Origin: Syngnathus acus
Lineage: Eukaryota > Chordata > Actinopteri > Syngnathiformes > Syngnathidae
Direction: 5' to 3'
DNA length: 64,000 nt
NCBI RefSeq assembly: GCF_901709675.1
Contig: NC_051094.1
Location: forward strand, 16,776,501-16,840,500
Part shown: positions 21,279-34,106 of the stretch, piece by piece
Layout: each line of letters opens with the position of its first letter
Position numbering within the stretch: the first letter of the stretch is position 1
The notes under the pieces: generated by a model
Seen by the model: only the letters and a program-made list of their open reading frames with translations
Told to the model about the DNA's origin: nothing
The model's database searches: none
Translations under genes and position numbers: made by a program

Positions 21279-22863
21279 CAGGACTGTCTCAGAAAATTAG
21301 AATATTGTGATAAAGTTCTTTATTTTCTGTAATGCAATTAAAAAAACAAAAATGCCATACATTCTGGATTCATTACAAATCAACTGAAATATTGCAAGCC
21401 TTTTATTATTTTAATATTGCTGATTATGGCTTACAGCTTAAGAAAACTCAAAAATCATATCTCAAAAAATTAGAATATTTCCTCAGACCAAGTAAAAAAA
21501 AAGATTTATAACAGCAAAACAAAATCAAACATTTGAAAATGTCCATTAATGCACTCAGTACTTGGTTGGGAATCCTTTTGCACGGATTACTGCATCAATG
21601 CGGCGTGGCATGGAGGCAATCAGCCTGTGGCATTGCTGAGGTGTTATGGATGCCCAGGATGCTTCAGTAGCGGCCTTTAGCTCATTTGCATTGTTGGGTC
21701 TGGTGTCTTTCAGCTTCTTCTTCACAATACCCCACAAATTCTCTATGGGGTTCAGGTCAGGGGAATTGGCAGGCCAATGGAGGACAGTAATGCCATGGTC
21801 AGTACACCATTTACTGGTGGTTTTGGCACTGTGGGCAGGTGCCAGATCATGCTGGAAAATGAAATCATCTCCATAGAGCTTTACAGCAGACGGAAGCATG
21901 TAGTGTTCTAAAATCTTTTGGTACACAGCTGTGTTTACTCTGGACTTTATGAAACACAGTGTGGACCAACACCAGCAGCTGACATGGCTCCCCAAACCAT
22001 CACTGACTGTGGGAACTTCACACTGGATTTCAAGCAACTTGGATTTTGCTCCTCTCCAGCCTTTCTCCAGACTCTGGCGCCTTGACTTCCACATGAAATA
22101 CAAAACTTGCTTTCGTTTGAAAAGAGGACTTTGGACCACTCTGCAACTGTCTAGTGCTTCTTTTCCATAGCCCAAGTCAGACGCTTCAGAAGTGGCTTGA
22201 CCATGGGAATACAGCTATTGTAGCCCATTTCCCGGACACATCTGTGAACAGTGACTTTTGATACCTGGACTCCAGCTTCAGTCCACTGTCTTTGAAGCTC
22301 CCCCAAATTCTGGAAGCGACTCTTCTTCACAATGCTGTTAAGGCTGCGGTCATCTCTCTTGGTTGTGCAGCATTTCCTACCACATTTCCCCCTTCCAACA
22401 GACTTTTTGTTGATGTGCTTTGAAACTGCACTCTGTGAACAGCTTGCTCTTTGAGAAATTTCTTTTTGTGTCTTACCCTCCTGATGGAGGGTGTCAGTGA
22501 TGGTCCTCTGGACAGCAGTCAGATCAGCAGTCTTCCCCATACTTGCCATTTAGTTTACTGAACCAAGCTGAGTGGTTTTCAAGGCTCAGGAAACCCTTGC
22601 AGGTGTTTCGAGTTAGACGATTCAAGTGATTAGTTGAATACCCTACTAGTATACCTTTTCATGATATTCTAATATTTTGAGATAGGATATTTGAGTTTTC
22701 TTAAGCTGTATGCCATAATCAGCAATATTAAAATAATAAAAAGCTTGCAATATTTCAGTTGATTTGTAATGAATCCAGAATGTATGACATTTTTGGTTTT
22801 TCAATTGTATTACAGAAAATAAAGAACTTTATCACAATATTCTAATTTTCTGAGACAGTCCTG
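21279..22863 (-). mobile_element. Tc1-like transposon with IR/DR ends, transposase broken
   Basis: Ends CAGGACTGTCTCAGAAAATT and its complement face each other between TA at 21277-21278 and 22864-22865. Each end is about 200 bp and carries a second internal direct-repeat copy (CTCAAAAAATTAGAATATTT near 21470; matching sequence near 22670), an IR/DR layout as in Sleeping Beauty-type Tc1 elements. The minus-strand transposase is in two frames: 22151-22549 (start MASMGKTADLTAVQRTITDT, HTH DNA-binding part with GRGKCGRKC) and 21555-22175 (catalytic part). The last two catalytic residues are visible, HDLAPAHS and NPIENLWG, spaced 34 apart (DD34E). The first catalytic Asp block is lost to frameshifts around 22080-22150. 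Inactive, but the ends look usable in trans. Confidence 0.93.
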
Positions 22864-23458
22864 TACACTGCATTTTTCACCATGGCAATTCAACAATTCA
22901 CAAGGCACATGGTTATGGTCTTAATACAAAGTCTTGTGTGTATATAATGTGATGTAATGCTGTACAGTTGAGGGAATCTTGAAGGTTGAGTGCAAGTGTT
23001 GCCACGGGCAACCTGCTTTCCTTTTGAGCATGCAGTACTTACTTCAGGGATGCAAGCAAATCGCCAATTTGGATATAAAGCTTTCTAAAGAGATAAGCTT
23101 TTCTGAAATAAAGTGAAAGCTGGACATTGAGCCTGTTATGAAAGATATTTAATTAGGTCAGTTATTAAAAAGTAATGCAGCTTTTTAAGGTATTATTTTA
23201 TCCCGTAAAAAAGACAGATTTCTTTGTAGATGGTTGTTGTTGTTTGATTCCACAATGGGGGTTTCATTAGCTCAAAGGCTAAAAAACTGATAGGATGGCA
23301 TTATACAGTGCAGATGTCAAATGACTTAACCCATTAAAAAAAAAAAAAAAAGCAAGAAGTACAATAGTCAATTGAAAATTCGGTGGCCTGAGCTTATCCT
23401 AAAAAGTGTAGTCTTGGAACCAAAATGGGTCTAATGTTGAGGGCTCAGAATTTAGGTA

Positions 23459-24061
23459 CCGTATTTATTCTAATTATCGCCCATATTCTAATCGCCCAGT
23501 GTGTGTTAGCGATGACATAAATAAAAAACATTGATACCTCTAATTATCGCCGATGCTGCTAAAAATTCCCTCCAAAACTTACGTTTTCCTCCGCGACCGC
23601 ATGCCGACGTCATTGCGCAAGTTTAAATATGACTAATTTGACAGCACGTCGAATGTCCCTTTTAAATTGTTTTTCTCCATAAACTATGATACAATTACAC
23701 TCGTCACTCCGCTACAATATCCTCACACAATTACGTGATCGGGGCGTGCGCTCGAACAAGACGATCGCGATAACATGACGTGCGCAACATGTGATGTGCG
23801 ACGGTAACGTGTCGCATCGATGGAGCGTCAATTGACGCACCCCGCTGTTAGAGGTAGCTCAAAACAGCCGCTGTTCTAGTGTTAAGAACACCAGTGAGAT
23901 GCAGGTATTGCATACTACATAAGGAAAATATACATATTATCGCCCATTTCAGTGCCCCTTGGCGATCGGACAAAATGTGTTCTCTATTAATCGCCCACCC
24001 CCACTGTTGGACATAAACCTTCTCTAATTATCGCCCTGGGCGATAATTAGAATAAATACGG
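23459..24061. mobile_element. TA-flanked element with TAATTATCGCCC subterminal repeats
   Basis: Left end CCGTATTTATTCTAATTATC and right end GATAATTAGAATAAATACGG are exact inverted repeats, with TA at 23457-23458 and 24062-24063. The motif TAATTATCGCCC or its variants recurs at both ends (also near 23538 and 23937). 603 bp, no transposase. Its first bases agree with the CCGTATTTTC families while the subterminal motif is different. Confidence 0.85.
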
Positions 24062-24173
24062 TATTTTTTAATTTATACAACCACTGGTTGGAATCCCTAA
24101 ATGCTAAATTTTAACTCCATTACAAACAGTATGGTCGTAAAAGTTCTCTGTCTAAATACTGATGGCCTGACTA

Positions 24174-25129
24174 CAGGCACGTGCACTCATAGGAGGCAGG
24201 TGAGGCAGTGCCTCACCTTGCCACCAGGGGCGGTAAAGGGCTCAACATGGTTTCCTCAGCTGTCACCATAAGTTGTTAAAAATGAATAATATAATAAAAC
24301 ATAATATAATATCTGTCCTGTGGTCTATGCTTTTAATGCAATTTTGGTGTGTTTCCTATACATTTGGATCATTTTCATAGTCAAAATAGCTGTATTTCTT
24401 GTTCAAATAACAACGGGAGTCAAGAATCATGGAGGCTGAGGCAGTGACAGGTAGTGCCTCTCAGGGCGTGCGTGTGAGAGTGTGCACCACTCACACACTG
24501 TACTGAGCGCGTGCAAACGGCGCGTGCTTGCAGTCAGCGGGAAAATACGGGCCTTGAGGCAGCCAGTACCTTTGCCTCAAAGATGGGGCGATAGTGAGCC
24601 TGCGGCTAATAGTTCACGACACGAGTAAATGCGAGAGTAAATTAAGAAGAAAAAAAAGAAAAGAAAAACAACCAACAACATTCGGTGCTAACGCGTTGCT
24701 ATTTGGCTTTATTTTCCCTGAAAATGGAGGATATAATCTCGAAGAGAAGAAATTTTTCAAAACTTGACTTTCAGTCAAAGCAAGAAATCATAAGTAAGGG
24801 AAGACCAACGCCAGATTTGCGAGGATTTATTCAAACTACGGGCCTTTTACAAGAGAGACTTGTAAAACTCAAAGGACAAAAAGGAGGACTTCTACAACAA
24901 AGTCATCGAGATCTTCGTCCAGAAGGACAGGAGAATGGACTTCATTTACAAGTAAAGGTAAGAATACTGCAGTGGTGTGTTTAAAATGTTATTAAATCGA
25001 ATCAAGAATGGGATAACAACCATGTATGCTTGTAAATCTGACTTGTGAGTCAGTGCCTTAGCGTCATACAGTACGCTTGTAAATCTGACTCTGAGTCAGT
25101 GCCTCACCAACCCCAACCGCACGTCCCTG
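24174..25129 (+). mobile_element. hAT element, ZMYM/TTF-type, internally deleted, 8-bp TSD
   Basis: Exact 8-bp direct repeats CCTGACTA at 24166-24173 and 25130-25137 flank an element that starts CAGGCACGTGCACTC and ends CCGCACGTCCCTG. GTGAGTCAGTGCCTCA occurs near the right end and GTGAGGCAGTGCCTCA near the left. From 24724 a frame starts MEDIISKRRNFSKLDFQSKQ and GRPTPDLRGF, resembling the N-terminus of hAT transposases annotated in fish as zinc finger MYM-type 1-like; it ends at 24984. The catalytic core is absent. Confidence 0.85.
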
Positions 25130-25335
25130 CCTGACTATTTTCTTTGAAAAAAAAAAGATGAAATAATGGAGCAGAGATTAGCATGGACGCTGTCAAGGCG
25201 GCACTTTTAGCATAACCAAATGCATTGCAAAACACAACAAATAAGGATTATTATTATTTCATTTACGTATATAATAGAATTTAGAAGTGGCACAGTGAAC
25301 ATCCAGAGGTGTCGAGGTTCCCATATTCAGCATGA

Positions 25336-28300
25336 CTAATGATTCCTCATGTCTGATCTTGTAAAGTCTGTCAGTTCCACCCTTAGCGCCTCTGGTAGGT
25401 CGTAGCAGATCCTGCTGACATCAAAACATGTTCTGTAAGGTAGCAGGTCCTCTACTTTAAATTTGTCATTCTGTCCAGTCCACACTGTTAGAGAATACCT
25501 GCACAAGACAAAAGTGTATATATATATATATTTCTTTTAAACAATTCATTGTTCAAAATTTTTTAATATGCACAAGCACATCATGGGGCAATTGTAACAC
25601 ATACAGTAATTCTCTCATGCATTAATTAATAGAGAAGGCTTCCCCAATGTTGCTCAAGTAACTGATGGGACCTTTTGATAACAAAACTGCATCGATATCT
25701 GAATGATGGAGGGACAGGTTTGTACACAATTCATATGCTGTAGCTGTATTCCTGTGAGACCTCACTTGGCAAAACTAAGCTGTTTCTGTACCGTGACTGA
25801 TTGAATGAATCATCGCACTCATCTACTTTCACCTTTTCTGCTTTGTGCTGCACCACTCACCTAAATCACAATAGGAAGCACAGTTTGAGCCGCCTACGCA
25901 GTCTGTGGGCCCAAGAACACATTGCCTTGTTGTTCCACTTGCTCACTAGATGTTTGTCAAGGCTAGATGTGGGCAAAGTGTCTGCTTACTTAATTTCAAA
26001 ACTAAATAATACCAGTTTGCACAATTACATTGCAAAGGTTACATTATACTAAAGTTCATGAGCATACATGCAGTGATGGGGCCAGGTTTTTTTTCACTGG
26101 GGTGGGGGGGGGCTGCAGAAGCTGGGGTGGCCAGGATAACCATACAATCACAATTATAAATATATATTTTACAAAATATGTATATTTTACATAGGCTCCG
26201 GCACGCCCGTGACCCCCGTGGGGACTGGATGGATGGATGGATCGATATTTTACAAAATATACAGGCTGTACAATATTCAATATACAAGACAGTTTAATAT
26301 ACAACAATGATACATTGTGTACAAACAAAAACTGAACTTCACACGTCAAAATCATGTTCACAATACATTGTGTTCACAACCAGGTTACCTCAAGTTCACA
26401 AGCATTCAAAAAAGAAAAATTCTGCGGTTGTGGTGACATGAAGCAAACTGTTTATTGATATTAAGGGTACAATCCATCATCTGCCATTGTTGTCCTGATG
26501 TGGGTTTTGATTAATTTAAGGGCAGAGGAACTTAGTATTTCACAGGTTGCTGTGCTAACTGGAATCACAATAGAAATTTTACTTAACCTAAAAAATTCAT
26601 GGAACAAGTAGCAGGTCTCTCTGCACTTTTCTCACTTCTTAAAAGCCATCTTGTTTGATGAACCTCATGCTTGCTTATAGGAAACTATTTTGAGGTAATT
26701 CTCTATCTGCGCGGTAAAACTGGTGTTTGAAACAAGGTTTTTCGCAATTGTTGCACTCATTGGGTCGGCAGTCAGTCAGCTGAACAGGACAGCCACATAT
26801 AATTTAAGTTAAATCTAAGTTAAACAGTCCAGCGCTTTCTCTACTAGCAAATTACATTGCCTTGGTTGATTTTAGTTTACCAATTTAAGACGTACATTCA
26901 CCTGCATCAACAGGGTTTTCTTCTTTCCTGACGCTACTCTGTGTGTCTCTCCCCCTCCCTCTGAACGGCCAGAGTGCGGCACGCACGCCTGTTCTGCTAA
27001 GGATGCATTAAAGTGCGCTGGTAAATTGGAATTTTATTTGGAAATGCATGAGAAAACATGGCCATTTTCAGCGGAGAGGCACCAGGGGTGGCAAGGGCTT
27101 TGATGGGGGTGGTAATTGCCACCCCAGCCACCCCTCTGGCTTCGCCACTGCATACACGTTGCATTAATTTGCGGCTTTTAATGAATGAGTTGATCAGATC
27201 ATTTTGAATGGTAGAATGATGCAACAGAATTTAAATAATTTTTACATTTGACTACTCTTCAGCAGGATTGGTTGATCATGTACCTGGTTTTCAGGCACAA
27301 ACATAATTTCTACATACATTACATAGGGTTGGGCATTGGGATGGCCATTCCAGAAGATGCTTTATGCATTCCATAACCACTATATGCATGGGATCATTGT
27401 CTGTTGGTCACCATTGTTGTTGTTATTGTCAAAAGTTCAAAAATGTTCTCTCACACATCTTGATGGTTCCCGAGTTGAAAATTTGTCAAATTCACCTCAA
27501 ATCAACAGCTTGACTGATAAAACTGCAACACTATTGATGCGCCAATGATCCAAAACACACGTTGAGACTGGTTTTGGAACGGATAATGCTGAATATACGC
27601 TTCTCAAATGAGCTGATCTCAATTGGTTTTATTTGGTTAAATAAAAATCTATTTGGGGTGATATGATTCACTGTATCTGTAGCAGTTATTCTACTTAATA
27701 AACATTACAACAACAGCAAATAAAGTGTGCATGAGAGATGTCACCTGTCTGACTGTTGCAGCAGCCATGCGAGTTGAGAGACAGACTGGGCCAAAAGGGC
27801 CGCCCGTACTGGGAAGGTGACAAGATGTTCCAAGCCTCGACAGATGTCCTGCATCTCATGCACCATTTCCCAACTGTAACCTAAAAAAATCGGTTATGTC
27901 ATATTTACTCTTAGAATTGATTACGTCGATTGAAATGATTGGGTCGATTATTTCATTAACATCCTCACGGCGAAAGCTGTTGTGAAAGCGCTATACAAAT
28001 AAAGAGGTATTGTATTTTAATTTGACAGTGGTTAGCGCGCATCTACAAAGTTTGCCAAAGTTGATGTACTATAATAACACTTTACTCACTTAGGACTTAT
28101 AAAATAGAAAACAAATAGTGAAATACAATACCAGACTGCCCTACTCGGATGCTTTTTTTGGCTCACTTTTCCCACAATAATCACGCCATTCTACATGTAT
28201 ACTTGATTAATGTCGATAGCATAGATGAAGCAAGCTATGCTTAGCTAACTTAGGTGAATAATATTTTTTCAAAGCCCCAGTCTTGATCTGAAAATGTGAA

Positions 28301-30342
28301 TAGACATGCAGTAATTAGTTGAACCAACAAATTCATGACAAACTAACAGCATTACTGCATTGAAAACCCATCAAATGCAAAATACAGAAATCGATCGACT
28401 GAAAGTGAATGAATAATACATCTGTCAGTGACTTTTGGGACGAAACACGGAAAAAAGGATGCTGACACATCATGTAACGTACACATGAGGAAAACATGCA
28501 CAATTAATATTTCAGCAGTTACTTATCCTAGCCTGTGGTATATAGACATGTAAATACACATACCCTAACATCAAACAGCCACGATAATAGCCAAGATGCA
28601 CCCTCACCTGGATTGTCAGTCCCTGTGGTCCACTTTGTGATCCAGCCAAGGGAGAGTACAATATTAGTGGGAAGAGACTTTACAGCTGCCAAGAAAGCTT
28701 GAGGCTCCAGTGGTTTGTTCGGAATTCCAGGTCCTGGAAGGATATCGGCATTGACCCACACAGGAGAGGTCATCTGAACCAACGCTTGCTGCAACAGGGC
28801 CACGGAAAGAGACACCGCCTCCAGGCTGCATGGAAGCACGAAAATTGGGTAAACATCATGTCAGCTCTCACAAATTAGAAAGAATGTAATCTCACCTCTT
28901 GAAGTCTAGCTTGATCCCCTTGTCATGCAATGTGACACATTCAAGCCACTCTTTCAATGTGATGTCACTGTCAGTGTCAGGAGGGTGGCCCATGACTGGC
29001 TCCTTAGGGTCATAGCCTCTTACAATTATGTCAGCCTCAATCATATGAGTAGGACCTTAGTGCAAAAGGAGTTTGATTTAAAAGGTTTAAGTCAACCCCT
29101 ACATTTTCTTTGTATTATGTTCTGTGCAACCCAAATGGTTGAAACACAGCGTTGTGATTCTTTCATTTGTGGAATATTAATTAAGCAGACAAAATCTCCC
29201 TTTTTTATCCATCTCAGGGGGCGACAATTTTCCCACTTACTATTGAGTGATTTACTTACTATTTTATTTATTTTTTTACACATTTTTAACACTGTTAGTG
29301 TTTTTTCTTCACGGCAGTTGTTAGCTGTGTGTCCAGATCTCAACCTGGAGAAGTGGATTGTACTCTGTCAGGCCTCTACACTAAAACCTGTCCAGCTTCG
29401 GTGTCCCACCTGAAGATTAAAGCTTCTGCTGGTATTGCTCTTAGGGTCACTGAGGCACGCAACCCCCCTGACCACAATAAGGTGGCAATCTCTCAGGGGG
29501 GGGGGGGGGGGGGGGGGCGGCAACATATAATATGAATGTTATATTAACTATTATTTGAGTTGTCGTTAATCATTAGTTATATCACGGGTCATTACGACGA
29601 GTTTGGTGGAGTTTTTACTGCTTCTTCCAACTCCTACCGCGCTGACTGTAACTTGACACTCTGGCTGCGTCTTGCCTCATTTGCATACTCACAGTGATTG
29701 GATGTTTACGGAGGGGCGCGGAGTCCTGACAGCAGGCTGTGTGAGCACACACACTGCACCGACATGAGAGAAGAGAGGGGGCTGATTAACGTGTGTTTCT
29801 ATCAGCGGATTTTTCACTTCTAAAAGTTTGATTCGAGGGGGCAGGACATCTGTTTGAGGGGGCGTTGCCCCCTCTTGCCCCTGCGTAGAGCCGGCACTGG
29901 TCTGGAAGTGTAAATCCTTGGTTGAAATCGGGATGGGACTAGATAAGCAGAATTGCTTCAACCTGCCTCCCTTTTCTACAAGTCATTAATCTTCATTTAT
30001 CCTCATGAGGTTCGCGGGGGTGCTCGAGCCTATCCAAGCAGGAAACACAGATTACAGATTTTTTTTGTCTCATGTATTCAGGGTTGACTGATCATGTATG
30101 TGGGTTGTTCTGATTGTACTGTTAAGCATGCTTAACAGCCAATATGGAGCATATCCCAATGCCCATAAATTACACTTGGTGACTAGCGAATTTATGGGAC
30201 GTTGCTAAGAGAAACCAGATGTCCCACCTTGAAGAGCTTCGGTCAGTTTGCTTCTGCTGTTCACTGCGTGTGACCATCGCAGCTCAGCAGCGTCTCTCTT
30301 CTTTAGCTGACCCTGAAAATACTCCGCCGCCTGCTCACACAT
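25336..30342 (-). CDS. fam151b: fam151b, complete in five exons
   Basis: Coding exons in transcript order: 30342-30228, 29055-28896, 28825-28608, 27880-27745, 25498-25336. All introns are GT-AG, phases agree, and the sum is 792 nt, 263 residues plus stop; human FAM151B has about 276. The start MCEQAAEYFQGQLKKRDAAE leads to WSHAVNSRSKLTEALQGPTH, MIEADIIVRGYD, PVMGHPPDTDSD, GIKLDFKSLEAV, PVWVNADILPGPG, IVLSLGWITKW, VTFPVRAALLAQS, and ends with YSLTVWTGQNDKFKVEDLL. The family (menorin/FAM151) has a PLC-like phosphodiesterase TIM-barrel fold; the MIEADI and KLDFK segments are in the places expected for active-site strands. In mouse FAM151B is needed for photoreceptor survival. No signal peptide is seen. 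Intron 25499-27744 contains a hAT element. ankrd34b is its convergent neighbour. Confidence 0.94.
26071..27150. mobile_element. hAT element in the last fam151b intron
   Basis: Ends CAGTGATGGGGCCAGG and (reverse) CAGTGGCGAAGCCAGA are imperfect inverted repeats flanked by 8-bp repeats CATACATG (26063-26070) and CATACACG (27151-27158), one mismatch. GGTGGCAAGGG and GGTGGCCAGG occur beside the ends. A SINE tail (GTGACCCCCGTGGGGACT plus GGAT repeats, about 26190-26245) is inserted near the left side. No transposase recognised. Confidence 0.75.
29440..29920. other. Repeat-like stretch with G20 run, in fam151b intron 1
   Basis: A run of about 20 G (29497-29517) is followed by GC-rich sequence and GGGGGCGTTGCCCCCTCTTG (about 29859-29878), then GAGCCGGCACTGG. 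It looks like a decayed DNA element, but the two ends could not be paired convincingly. Confidence 0.35.
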
Positions 30343-30942
30343 CGTTTTAACATCAAATTATACCATTACAGGAGGTCGGGCTTTCTCCGACTTTCAACTA
30401 AGAAAAGTGCACTTGAACGCCCCTTCGAACCGGAAGGTCTGAGTTGCAAAGTCGAGAAATAAAGACGACCTCGACTTCACGGACAGATGTGACGTCACTC
30501 CACAACGGCGACCGCGGTATGGACAGGGTTTAAGGAAGATTCCACTGGCTGCACACGACTGACAAGAAAATAACAAGTATATACATAACATACTAATCCA
30601 AGTTTCACATCAGCAAAAATGATCGTTTCCGTGGTGGATAAAGTTATTTTAGTCTTTCCTGGTGTCACGCAAAATGGTAAACCTTCGAAACCCTAATCCA
30701 CACCCGCTCTCCGGAATGGTTCAGTCCTGCAGGAACACGGAAATAGAATCTTTTGTTTTTTTCTAAATCTTATAGTGAACAAATTGCACATACAAACGCT
30801 AACTACGACAGAACACACATCACAATAGTGCAAATTCAGAACAAACAAAAAATGCCATTATACATATAAAAAAATACAATTTAAACAAATTATACAATAG
30901 ATTAAGGAAACGTTCTTTTTTATCCATACAATTTCCATTTCA

Positions 30943-31073
30943 AGGTGGGACGGTTGGGCACTGGTTAGCAAGTCTACCTCACAATTCAGAGGTTCAGGGT
31001 TTGATTCTGAGTCTGGCCTTCCTATGTGGAGTTTTCATGTTCTCCCCGTGTCTGTGTGGGTCTCATTCTGGTT
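30943..31073 (+). mobile_element. tRNA-type SINE, head fragment
   Basis: GGGCACTGGTTAGCAAGTCT, GGGTTTGATTCTGAGTCTGG and GTGGAGTTTTCATGTTCTCC line up with the head of the SINE at 33123-33495; the copy breaks off after about 130 bp. Confidence 0.7.
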
Positions 31074-31219
31074 TTCAATTCAATTTCTGAATGACTTTAA
31101 AATAAATTAAAAAACACTACAGCAACTACAAAACTAAATTTAAATAAAATTTCAGTAAAAGAATTTCTGCAAGGTAGAGTAGGCCACAATTTTTCCACAT
31201 AGATTAGATTTCGGGAGTA

Positions 31220-32565
31220 CCGTAATTGTCCATGTATAATACGCCCCCATGTATAATACGCACCCTAAAAATGGCATGTAGATGCTGGAAAAAAGCCTGT
31301 ACCCATGTATAATACGCACCCAAATTTTGATTCCTACTTAAGTCCGTAAACGTAAAATTATTTCAGAAAAAAGATCATCTTTGGGAACAACCGGATGTTA
31401 TTCTGCCGGTCAGTATCACTGCGCATGCGCTAGCAAACTCGATAGCGAAGAAATATGTGAGACTCTCAACGGGATCACCAATATTTGAGTGATGTTCCAG
31501 TTATTTATTATCTTTCTGTGTGTTCACAATTGTCATGGTGATCTTTCTGGTGATTTAACTAGGCTGGATGTATTTTTTTTGTTGGCGTTGATTTCTCCGA
31601 CTGCCCAGAAAGGCACCACCGCGATCAGTTAGGTTAAAATGAAAAGAGAGGAAAGTGACGTGCGGACATGTGAAAAAGGCGGCTCTGTATGGGAGAGAAG
31701 TTGAAGAGGAATAAAAACACCCTTGGAAACCAAAACTTGCCCCTCGTCGTGACTCGGAGCCGCACCAAATGTTTCGGATTTGTGTAGGGTACATTGTGAC
31801 AGCAAACGAGCAGGTGATCGAGCAAGCGTCTGATACGAGAGCATTGTGTTCGTATGGAGCGTGTTTGAAGTGAACAGCAGAGAAGAAAGGAACAAGGCAA
31901 AGTGTTGTGAAATAAAATATTACCTGTAATACGCATTTTGTTATTTGCTGATTGAAACTGCTAATTAAACTGTGAATTGAAACTAATAGGTAGAGAACTG
32001 AACTCTCGCTCTTTATATATCCGGTCTGCGATGGAGATTAAAAAACAAACAATATTTGACAATAACACACCATCAAGGATTGCACCATCGCATCAAACGA
32101 TGTGTCGTCAATTATGAATTTTACTGACTAAGTGTGTTGGGCAGGATGGCTGAATGCGATGCGCGATTGACAACAAACATTGGTAGAGAACTGAACTCTC
32201 GCTCTTTATATAGCTGACGTGTCTTGCGCATCCGTTCTGCGCATACTGTCATGGCGGCCTCCGTATGATATCCGGTCTGCGATGGAGATTAAAAAACAAA
32301 CAATATTTGACAATAACACACCATCAAGGATTGCACCATCGCATCAAACGATGTGTCGTCAATTATGAATTTTACTGACTAAGTGTGTTGGGCAGGATGG
32401 CTGAATGCGATGCGCGATTGACAACAAACAAGAAGAAAGGTGATTTCAAGTTTTATTTCGAGGGAGATTTTCTTCAAAAATTGTTGTACCCATGTATAAT
32501 GCGCACCCCAGATTTTAGGACAATAAATTAGTTAAATTTTGCGCATTATACATGGGAAATCACGG
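31220..32565. mobile_element. TA-flanked element with GTATAATACGCACC subterminal repeats
   Basis: Left end CCGTAATTGTCCATGTATAA and right end TTATACATGGGAAATCACGG, TA at 31218-31219 and 32566-32567. CCATGTATAATACGC recurs three times at the left and once at the right. An internal segment 31540-31940 matches 56295-56700 of the element at 56097-57017. Internal duplication: 31989-32179 is repeated at 32182-32430, the second copy with about 55 extra bases. Short open frames on the minus strand have no recognised domain. Confidence 0.85.
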
Positions 32566-32835
32566 TAAGTATTCTTTGTCACGCAGGGCCAGGAAGCTTT
32601 ACATAGTTTTTTTTCCCCCTTGAAAAATGAAGCCACAATTAAAAAAAAGTCTGCTTTCAAGTTTTCTTGGTTTGATATTAAAATTTGTTTGAACTTTAAA
32701 GTGGGGAGACTGAAAAAAAAGAGGTTAAAAAGTATATTGGAATGTATCACCCGCGAGTGATAGCAAGACAGCAAGTGAGGGAACACTGTACGAGTATACG
32801 GCCCAGATGTGTCAGGCTGGCTCTATCCTGCTCTA

Positions 32836-32894
32836 ACACAGTGCTTCTCAATCATTTTCTGTGATGCACCCACAAGGGAGAAGAAAACATTTCG

Positions 32895-32926
<32 letters not shown>

Positions 32927-32935
32927 AAAGAAAAC
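32836..32935. repeat. hAT-like end plus C/CA low complexity
   Basis: CAGTGCTTCTCAATCATTTT at about 32840 resembles the ends of hAT elements (compare 38340-38352), followed within 60 bp by (C)n(CA)n. The partner end is not seen. Confidence 0.4.
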
Positions 32936-33122
32936 AAAAACAAATAAAAAAAAAAGAAAGATCAACTTACAATGAAGAATAACTTTAACAGAACAGATTC
33001 AATGTGCATCACTTTGCCTGAAATTAAAAAAAATAATTATAATTATTTAAACTATAAACATTCTTGACCAACTGCCATTTTATTCAAGATTCAAGAATTT
33101 TTATTTGCCATGTTTGGGCGTG

Positions 33123-33495
33123 GTGGCTCGGTGAAGCACTGGGTAGCACATCCGCCTCACAGTTAGGTGCGGGTTCGATTCCACCTCCGGCCCTCCCTGT
33201 GTGGAGTTTGCATGTTCTCCCCGGGCCCGCGTGGGTTTTCTCCGGGCACTCCGGTTTCCTCCCACATCCCAAAAACATGCTTGGTAGGCTGATTGAGCAC
33301 TCCAAATTGTCCCTAGGTGTGAGTGCGAGTGCGAATGGTTGTTTGTCTCTGTGTGCCCTGCGATTGGCTGGCAACCGGTTCAGGGTGTCCCCTGCCTACT
33401 GCCCGATGACGCTGGGATAGGCTCCAGCACACCCGCGACCCCCGTGGGGACTAAGCGGTACAGAAAATGGATGGATGGATCGATGGATCGATGGA
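33123..33495 (+). mobile_element. tRNA-derived SINE, full-length, 12-bp TSD
   Basis: Direct repeats TGTTTGGGCGTG at 33111-33122 and 33496-33507 bracket the copy. The head has a box A-like GCACTGGGTAGCAC region and a box B GGGTTCGATTCC; the body carries GTGTGGAGTTTGCATGTTCT; the 3' end is GTGGGGACTAAGCGGTACAG with a (GGAT)n tail, the same tail type as Rex3, suggesting an RTE-type LINE as its partner (inference). It split a LINE 3' end fragment (about 33083-33110 and 33508-33545, TTTATTTGCCA / CAAGGAATTTCACTTCGG). No protein is encoded. Confidence 0.88.
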
Positions 33496-33545
33496 TGTTT
33501 GGGCGTGCCAAACAAGGAATTTCACTTCGGTACATCACAGCCTCG

Positions 33546-34106
33546 GTTCAACATTTAGGTGACTAACAACACTCAGGACGTGTGAAAAATGACAAATATT
33601 CTCAGGCATCCCCTGATCTTAAACTCCCAGGAGGGCAAGGAAACACTCAAAACTCCAACTAGGGGAAATGAGAAACCTTGAGAAGAGACCACAGATGGGA
33701 GGATCCCTCTTCCAGGATGATCAGGCTGCAATGGATGCAGAGAGGACACAGTACAAATAGTGTAGACAATTCAAAAAGGGTGTGGGGAGCAGGATGTTAT
33801 TGCAGGATTTGATGCTGAAAAAATACAATAAAATAATAAACATTGAAGGAATAGGGTCAAAAGACACAAAACCCGCCTAGCCACAATAACAGATACGCTC
33901 ACATCTCTTTGGATAAAGTATATAAGCAGACAAGTATATTCATGGAGTCAACCAAAAGAAGACATAACTAGACATTCTTTGATATAAGATAATAACAGAG
34001 GTTGCTACAACTTCACGATTCAATATGTATTTCTGTGCACTGCAAAATAAATGTCTTTTGATATGTTGCTTAAATAGCTTAATGACCCTTAAGGAACTGT
34101 GTAATG
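33546..34106. other. Gene-free stretch, nothing recognised
   Basis: AT-rich sequence without recognisable exons, element ends or long repeats. Confidence 0.55.

Noticed and set aside
31555-31936. Three overlapping minus-strand frames of 79-100 residues, repeated at 56308-56776
   Set aside because: The repetition reflects two copies of the same DNA element; the frames differ in phase between copies and have no domain.
33123-33220. tRNA gene suggested by box A and box B-like sequence
   Set aside because: No complete cloverleaf or anticodon stem can be drawn; the sequence is the head of a repeated SINE.
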